NCBI GenBank assembly: GCA_027924585.1
Contig: BSBM01000865.1
Location: forward strand, 7,700,501-7,764,500
Origin: Larix kaempferi
Lineage: Eukaryota; Streptophyta; Pinopsida; Pinales; Pinaceae
Direction of reading: 5' to 3'
DNA: 64,000 bases
The notes beneath the pieces were generated by a model. It saw nothing but the letters and a program-made list of their open reading frames with translations, was not told where the DNA came from and searched no databases. Below, in pieces: positions 57,600-64,000 of this stretch. The translations under genes were made by a program, and so were the position numbers. Position 1 is the first letter of the stretch, and every line of letters starts with the position of its first letter.

Positions 57600-59732
57600 T
57601 GTTGGTAGGCGGTTCGATGAGGAAATGTCGTAGTACTGTCGATGCTGCGACACATCGGATCAGGGCATGGAAGGAGTATTTTGTGTTAAAGTATACCGCA
57701 GTTGGCGGGATTTGGGTCACTTGGACCACATGTTATGTAATGTTGAGTCAATTGTACCACGGTATGTGGGTCTTTGGGTCATTTGGACCGAGTTAGTTAG
57801 ATATTGGGTCATTTGTCCATAGTGTTGGTTAGGAATTCATTTGTAAGTGGACAAACATTGTAATGGCAGAAGCCTATAAATAGATGAGAGTTGTACGTGT
57901 TTGAGACATATTGTAATACCCCCTTTCTGACTCTTAGGATGTATTAGCATTTAATGTAAACAATGTGCACATGTGATGTATGTTTCCCTAGCGTGGAGCT
58001 CAAGGCCAAGGCCCCACTAGTGAAAGCCTGAATTTTTGATTTAAAAGGCAAGCATTGATATTTTGATGCCCATGTGCTCTTAATCCATGGAAATTGTAAA
58101 AAGGATGTAAATAAACATCATGCAATATAAAATTCCAAGACTGGCTATGGAGGCAACGAATGAGAAGGGGCCACGTGTATCCACTAGGGAGTGGTGAGGA
58201 GGCTATGGGATGGAACCCTAGGCTTCCATATGTCATTATGAGAACCCATTGACTTCCCTAGATGACATTTATTCCTGTTGCAAGGAAGTGGTTGAGATGT
58301 CAGCCCATGGCTTCAATGGAGCATGGGCAACCCTGAAATTCGTATGGGTAGTTATGAGCTCTGTTTTCTTGTACAAGAAGTCACTCAACCCCATGGGGGG
58401 GTTGCTTCATTCTCACCCCCATTCCATGGTGGAAGAACCCAGCATCATGATCCATCCAAAAACGAGCTCCCATGAGTGAGAAAACCAGAAATCGCGACTG
58501 GGAATGAACCCACGTCTTGGGAAGCCAAAAACACCCAGAATGGGTATTGGACAGTGAAATCCAATGGGGGATCCATTGGTATGAACCTTGGGGCGAATTT
58601 GGGAGCAATAGCTACCCCAAAATCCATGGGAAAACCCAGTTTTAATAGCCTAGAAAATCAGTGACGGATTTGGGGTTATTTGTGACAGAGTTGTGAGAAA
58701 TGCATGTATGGATGTATGAACAGAGGGTGGGATTGCTGAGTCCAGCTTGAAGTGTATGTGGCTCTGGGATTGAGCTCAGGGGACTAGCATCCTCCTCCAT
58801 CTCCTATTGCATGCTTGACAAACCCAACTGTGTGTTGGCTTAGCATGGTTGTTTGAGTGAAACCATGACTGTGAGTGAGCCATCTAGTTCCTCCTTAGTG
58901 GATACACAGCCCAGCTCGGGGGTGATCTCTCAGCTAAAGGAATACAGGCTGGACAGAGATGTATGGTTGGGTGGAACGTTGCTCTCACGTAGCCAGTCGT
59001 TGGACAATTGCATTGCAAGATAAGTGCTCTCTGTGATTTTAATTTATATATATATTCTGTGTTTTGCAATGTGCTAAATCTGAATGTTATTTATTCATGA
59101 TATTGATATTGTAATGAAGTCCATGCATAGCATAAGAATGGGATTGAATCCCTGCATATGGAATCATCTTATGTTTGTGCTTATGTGTGTTGTTATGTTT
59201 AATTCTGCTGTGTTTTATTGAAGTTCGAATCTGCACACAGAGGTTTTAATTATTACAGATATATGAGTTAAAGAATTGGGCTAAGTTTGCCAAAAGCCCA
59301 GTGTGTTGTTAATGTTTTTCCTTCCCTGCAATTCATGGGCGAAGGGGACATTACACATATAGAAGATAGAGACAGTTGGCGAGAGATAAGGAGATGTATG
59401 CATATGGAGATCTATGTTTTGCTTCTGGTATACGACTGCGACAGTAATATAATGATGATGTTTTGGTATGATCTTTGTGCAATATTGCGATATATGAATG
59501 TTGTTATATTTTCTTGATGCAATGTCTGCTTACTGTTGCTGGGATGATAAATGCTGCGATTAAGTAATATGTTATAACTCCTTGTCGAATGTTTAAAGTT
59601 TATGTTTAAGTACTGCAATAGATTTATCCTGTGTAGCCACAACTCTCCTCCTCCCTTGAAGGAAACATGGTTCCGTCTGCTCTTCCTGGAAACCTTGGGT
59701 GAGACCTCATCCGCTCTGCAGGTGTTGCCATT
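57600..59732 (+). repeat. G3 3' LTR, truncated at its 3' end and split by S2
   Basis: Starts TGTTGGTAGG at 57600, runs to 57911, resumes at 59361 after S2, and ends at 59732, about 95 bp short of the LTR end as defined by the G2 LTRs. TATAAATA at 57875-57882. The truncated end abuts the precise inner end of the inverted G2 5' LTR at 59733, making an inverted repeat with about 100 bp between the arms. Confidence 0.85.
57912..59355 (+). mobile_element. Solo LTR S2 in the G3 LTR
   Basis: 1,444 bp, TGTAATACCCCC to GGGGACATTACA, with CATAT at 57907-57911 and 59356-59360. Same family as S1: shared blocks GAGCTCAAGGCCAAGGCCCC near 57998, CCCAGCTCGGGGGTG near 58910, GGTTGGGTGGAACGTTGC near 58965. 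No coding region. Strand is by alignment with S1. Confidence 0.92.
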
Positions 59733-60511
59733 TGTTGACCAACGCGACCTCGATCGACAGGGGTTCGCCTCACTGTCGACACATACCACAGTCTCCCTAG
59801 GCACCGACCCAGGCAGGTTTGAGCCTGCCTAGCAACACCCGCAGAGCGGATGAGGTCTCACCCGAGGCGTCCAGGAAGAGCAGACGGAACCATGTTTCCG
59901 CCGAAGGAGGAGGAGAGTTGTGGCTACATAGGCTAGCTCTATTGCAGTACTTAAACATAAACTTTAAACATTCAACATGGAGTTATAACATATTACTTAA
60001 TCGCAACATTTATCATCCCAGCAACAGTAAGCAGACATTGCATCAAGAAAATATAACAACATTCATATATCGCAATATTGCACAAAGATCGTACCAAAAA
60101 ATCATCATTATATTACTGTCGCAGTCGTATACCAGAAGCAAAACATAGATCTCCATATGAATACATATTCTTATCTCTCGCCAACTCTCTCTATCTTCTA
60201 TATGTCTCTAACACTTACAACTCTCATCTATTTATAGGCTTCTTCCATTACAATGTGTGTCCACTTACAAATGACTTCCTAACTGACACTATGGACAAAT
60301 GACCCAATATCTAACTGATTCGGTCCAAATGACCCAAAGACCCGCATACCGCGGTACAATTGACTCAACATTACATAACATGTGGTCCAAGTGACCCAAA
60401 ACCCGTTAACTATGGTATACTTTAACACAAAATACTCCTTCCGCGCCCTCATCGGATGTGTCACAACGTCGGCGGTACTGTGACATTTCCTCATTGAACC
60501 GCCTGCCAACA
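59733..60511 (-). repeat. G2 5' LTR
   Basis: 779 bp, the minus-oriented partner of 4208-4987. TATAAATA reads on the minus strand at 60229-60236. After its minus-strand end GGTCAACA come three bases and TGGCAACACC, which could be the start of a primer-binding site and is also antisense G3 LTR sequence. Confidence 0.88.
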
Positions 60512-60516
60512 CTCCT
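60512..60516. repeat. Target-site duplication of the G2/G3 insertion (right copy)
   Basis: CTCCT, the pair of 4203-4207. Confidence 0.85.
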
Positions 60517-61742
60517 CATGATCCAACTCATCATGATCATAGGTACTGATGGAATGACATCTTGATATATGGTTACCAAGATAGGAGATGGCTTTCATTT
60601 TTTTTCTAAATTGAAAGTTGGGAGGTCTTATTACAATCCAACATGTTCATTATTTGTCAATATTGGTGAATGGTGCTACCATTAGATGGTCACCAAGCCA
60701 GGTCAACGTCTTGCATCCATTCCTCTAACAAAATCCAGATGTGAATAAAAAAATAGGTGTAGAGGAAAAAGAGATCTTATTACAATCTAACCGTACCATG
60801 ATCATGAATCCTTTTGGAGTGAAATTATTGATACCTGGTCACCAAGCTAGGACGATGCCCTTTTCTGAAAGGTGTGGGAACTCATTGTGAGACAGCCTGA
60901 TCATGTTCTGCACATTTTTGTTAATGGCGCTTCCATTAGCTGATCACCAAATCAAGGCGGTGTTCTCTAATATTCATTTGGAAACACAAACATTGGTATA
61001 ATTTTAAACAAATCTCGAAAGTGAATGGGACAAAAGTATCCCTTTGGATTGAAAGGAAACCCTATCGGGGCTATGGACACCTACTGGCGACAGTGGCAAT
61101 GCCTCTGATACTAGGATTTTATCTTAAAATGATGCTGCAATTATTTTTCTCATCCCCTGGTCTTGATCATTATTATCAAAGTTAATTCTCTGTGGTCCCT
61201 TTATTAGTGTACCATGTTTGATTTGGTTATAAAATAGGTTTTTTTCCACTTCTTTATCATATTTGATTACCTATTAACAAACTTGGAAATTGTTACTGGG
61301 AGGCATTTGGATTTATGATCCTTATCAGAAATTTAATTATGTTCTCAATAAGTAGTGCTTTCTAAAATCTACAAGTATGTTTACATTTCCTATGGCCAAA
61401 TAAAGATAACTGGTTCTCCCCAGTGAGCCACCATTTGTTGTATCCACAAAAAAACACATCTTATTTGAATAAGATGGGAGCCCCAATTTGAATTTGTTTG
61501 CAGTTAGTAAATTTATTTTGGTTAAAGTAATTCAATCATTTGATTAAGGTTTGTTTCAAGTTGGATAAATCACACTTATGCTTAGATCTTAAGCAAATTA
61601 ATCATTATGCACTTAATGATCCCATTACTTATCTAAGTTTTGTTGAAAAGTTGGAAAAGTCGGAAGTCAAAGCTGAATTCATCAAAATTCATTTAAGTCT
61701 CCTGACCCCCAACTCCCGACCTCGCCACTAAAAGTCGGAATT
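60517..61742. other. Flanking sequence, probably the rest of an element A LTR, with internal repeats
   Basis: No gene. A motif of the form GGTCACCAAG recurs at 60581 (GGTTACCAAG), 60688, 60838 and about 60941 (TGATCACCAA). TCTTATTACAATC(C/T)AAC occurs at about 60633 and 60776. A TGGCGACAGTGG sequence at 61085 after GGACA resembles an LTR end plus primer site. If so, element A's LTR would be about 0.8 kb (3979-4207 plus 60517-61079). Unproven. Confidence 0.35.
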
Positions 61743-62117
61743 TGTTAGGAACCCATGTCTTTACTTTGTTAGTATATTGTTGTTGGATGCATGCGCTTTG
61801 TAAGTCGTCCCGTAGTATTTGTTGATCACTAGTTTATGTTATTGTTGTTGGCGCATATGCTTTGTAAGTCGCTCGTAGTATTGTTGATCCATAGTTTGTA
61901 GTGGCCCATGGTTTTGACCCATAGTATTGGCGCCTAGACTTAGTATATAAGTGTGTGTTGAGACCTATGAAGGCACAGTGAAGTTATTTGTATTGAGCTT
62001 GCTCATAGGAGGTTTCCCCCTCGAAGTGGCCTGTGATCAATATAAAAGTGATTCCGAGTTCTGTCATTTCTGCTATTTCGCATATTTTTATTAATTAATT
62101 GTTGCAGGTGCATCACA
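61743..62117 (+). repeat. 5' LTR of a chromovirus-like gypsy element running off the window
   Basis: About 375 bp, TGTTAGGAAC to GCATCACA, with TATATAA at 61944-61950, followed two bases later by a perfect tRNA-iMet primer site. The partner LTR is outside the window, so the start is set by the TG only. Confidence 0.75.
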
Positions 62118-62119
62118 TC

Positions 62120-62131
62120 TGGTATCAGAGC
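62120..62131 (+). promoter_or_regulatory. Primer-binding site (tRNA-iMet)
   Basis: TGGTATCAGAGC, an exact match to the plant initiator tRNA complement. Confidence 0.92.
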
Positions 62132-63201
62132 ACTTTCTTGGGCTCGCTGGGTGAAATTTCTGCCAATTTTTTTTTTGTTCGCATCTGTTGCAGGTTCGGA
62201 TTTGGGAATAATTCCTATACGCTTAACTGTGGGAAGTACTTGGGCATAAGCCCTAAAACTCATTGTGAGGAGTACCACAGGAACCCCGAAGTATCTGGAC
62301 CATTGAGAGGACCTGCCAGCGAAAAGGGCAATGACCCCTACCTGATTGACTAGTTCCGACCCATGAGGTAAACCAAGAGCTGTTGTTTGTGGCAAAGCAG
62401 TTATCAGTTTTACCTGAGTCGTGGAGTGAGGGGTACTGCCCCAATATGCAAGCCGTCAGATAGCATTGGTGGCCGAGTGAAACCCTTGAACTGCTAGGAA
62501 GCTGTACATACCTGGGGTCCATATCTATTTTCAGTTGAACTGTTGTCGATCGTTGCTACGTCGTTTTAGATCCAGTCGTTCAGATCCATTTTGCAAGCCG
62601 TTCCAGATCCAGCCGTAGCTGCTCCAGTGTGAAAGAAAATAAAAAAAAATATAAAATAAAAAAAAATATAAAAAATATAAAATATAAAATATAAAATATA
62701 AAAAATAAAAAATAAAAAATATAAAATAAAAATAAAATAAAATAAAATAATAATAATAATTTCAGTTTTTTCTCCATATCTCCCTTGTTTTCACTCTGTT
62801 TCCCTTGAAATTTTCGGGGAACCCCTGTCATCTCATTCTGCATATTTCATTCCTAAGGATCCTATCCCCAATTCCCCTTCCTAAAGCCCGAAATCCCACA
62901 TTTGTCTATTTTTAGGGTTTTCCATAACTTTTTCAGATTTCACCCAATCACCCTCAAATTTTACCACAGAGTTCCTTTCTGACTTTTGCTTCTTTGTTCC
63001 CCTCTGCCAAATATTCCCATTCTTTCACCCCGCTTCTGAAATCCTTATTTTTGCTTCCATGTCTATTCGACAGTGTCCAAAACCTAGTCAAACCCCAATT
63101 ACCCTTCAGATTGTTTTCCCAAGTCCAGATTTTCCTTTACTGAAGTAGTTTCTGTTTTTGTTTTCCTACCCAGTCAACCGAAAAAAAAAAAACTCCTGGT
63201 T
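62132..63201 (+). other. Leader of the chromovirus-like element
   Basis: About 1.07 kb without a gene. It contains an A/T simple repeat (AAAATATAAAAT type) at about 62637-62757 and an A-run at 63180-63192 shortly before the gag ATG. Confidence 0.8.
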
Positions 63202-63906
63202 ATGGTTGTCACCCATGCAGGAGCAAAAACCATGGAGGATGCACTTGCAGCCATCCAAGCCAAACTCCAGGATCTGGATGAAAAATTTCTCGGCCTCCAT
63301 CTTGAACATTCAGCTATGAACAACAAACGGCAGTCTGAGTCTTCATCAGACAATGGGTTCTCTTCTTCCAGCAATTTTTGTGGTTAGAAGCTTGATTTTC
63401 CTCGCTTCAATGGTACCGATCCAACTGGATGGATCTATCGTGCAGAACAGTATTTCAGTCTGCATAATACTTTTGATGTCAACAAAGTTTCGCTGGCATA
63501 TTTTCATTTGGAACAAGAAGCTCTTCAATGGTACCGTTGGTACATCAAGGCTCATCTAGAGCCCAAATGGCCAGACTTTTGCCAGCTCATTTTGCAATGA
63601 TTTGTTCCTAGTGCTTTTGATGACTTCACAGGAGCCCTCACTAAATTTCACCAAATTGGCACTGTGAGAGAGTATCAAACTGAATTTGAGAATCTAGCCA
63701 ACCACGCCGAAGGATTGTCTGATGACTTTTACCGGAGTTGTTTTATCAATGGTCTAAAGGATGCCATCCGCTCTGAGGTCAAAATGTTTTGTCCCAACAC
63801 AACGATGGAAGCCCTAGGGTTGGCTAAGTTGGCAGAAGACAAGATTGCAACCCAACAATGCTCCAAGCCCACTTTTGTTCCCTTTCAAAATATGGGTTCT
63901 CAATGA
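63202..63906 (+). pseudogene. gag: Chromovirus-like Gag (partial, broken)
   Basis: Ty3/gypsy Gag. ATG 63202 starts a short helical N-terminus, then KLDFPRFNGTDPTGWIYRAE near 63388-63447, LEQEALQWYRWY near 63505-63545, and YQTEFENLANHAEGLS near 63673-63720. This is the pattern of Tekay/Reina-type chromovirus capsids. Three in-frame stops: TAG 63385-63387, TGA 63598-63600, TGA 63904-63906. The two TGA codons stand where CGA would read Arg, so C-to-T change explains them. The same frame continues past 63906 to the end of the window. Confidence 0.88.
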
Positions 63907-64000
63907 CCACCTATACCGCAGGCTCCTCGACTAACTCCTATCAAGCATTTGTTTGAAACAGAGACGCAAGCATGCAGAAAAAAGGGGCTTTGCTATAATT

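Larger units (their letters stand above)
4208..60511 (-). mobile_element. G2/G3: head-to-head double Ty3/gypsy element, with nested insertions
   Basis: On the minus strand the order is 5' LTR (60511 to 59733), an inverted copy G3 (antisense LTR, integrase, RT, protease, gag from 59732 to about 48935), a loop of about 760 bp, a second copy G2 in sense (gag to integrase), and the 3' LTR (4987 to 4208). CTCCT flanks both ends. Without copia, G1 and the two solo LTRs, the original insertion was about 17.8 kb. The two arms differ by about 8% in a 425-bp RT stretch I counted, and the two G2 LTRs by about 8-10%. Head-to-head copying and integration may therefore have been one event. G3 has no 5' LTR of its own and no separate target duplication. 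An alternative is independent insertion of G3 followed by deletion. Confidence 0.75.

Noticed and set aside
59733-60511. Idea that this is an independent solo LTR
   Set aside because: Its outer flank CTCCT matches the flank of the LTR at 4208, and its inner flank does not, so it is the 5' LTR of the G2/G3 unit.
61540-61731. 63-codon frame with a faint RT-like DLKQINHYALND motif
   Set aside because: The match is too short and weak to call, and no neighbouring RT motif follows.

Overview
This window is a retrotransposon graveyard from a land plant with a large, repeat-rich genome. No host gene, rRNA or tRNA gene was recognised. The evidence for a plant is a Ty1/copia element and several Ty3/gypsy elements of plant type, primer-binding sites complementary to plant tRNA-iMet and tRNA-Asp, and deep nesting. 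A gymnosperm (perhaps a conifer) or a fern is my guess from the style of the elements; nothing here fixes the species.

Layout. (1) 1-4207 (+) is a decayed gypsy element 'A' with an extra RNase H upstream of RT, then RT, a native RNase H without catalytic residues, and integrase. (2) At 4208-60511 a second gypsy family has inserted, with 5-bp target duplications CTCCT at both ends. It is a head-to-head double element: 'G2' reads on the minus strand (gag near 48.1 kb down to its LTR at 4.2 kb) and 'G3' reads on the plus strand (gag near 49 kb up to its LTR at 57.6-59.7 kb). A single minus-oriented 5' LTR at 59733-60511 closes the unit. (3) Younger insertions split G2/G3: a nearly intact copia element (6368-13602, TSD TATCG), a gag-protease-only gypsy element 'G1' (13691-42119, minus, TSD GCAAT), and two related solo LTRs (49574-50907, TSD TCACC; 57912-59355, TSD CATAT). 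(4) Inside G1 lies a dual-RNase-H, Tat/Ogre-like element 'T' (20038-36022, minus) followed by a second truncated gag-protease unit (17858-20037). (5) 60517-61742 is probably the continuation of A's flank. 61743-64000 is the start of another element: an LTR, a tRNA-iMet primer site and a chromovirus-like gag.

Relative ages fit the nesting. Rough hand counts give LTR-pair divergence of about 8-10% for G2, about 4% for G1, about 3% for T (inside G1) and about 1% for copia.

Most notable: each 4.7-5.0-kb LTR of T contains, in the sense direction and inside U3, a reading frame that in the ancestor was about 1,070 codons long. It has no recognised domain apart from a long coiled coil, and it sits below its own cluster of G-box motifs and a TATA-like site. 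In the genomic RNA the gene would lie at the extreme 3' end within U3, as sag or nef does in retroviruses. Other points: the double-RNase-H order with a dead native RNase H in two families; a second Gag-capsid-like module between protease and RT in G2/G3; and five different tandem arrays packed into the 3' untranslated part of the copia element.
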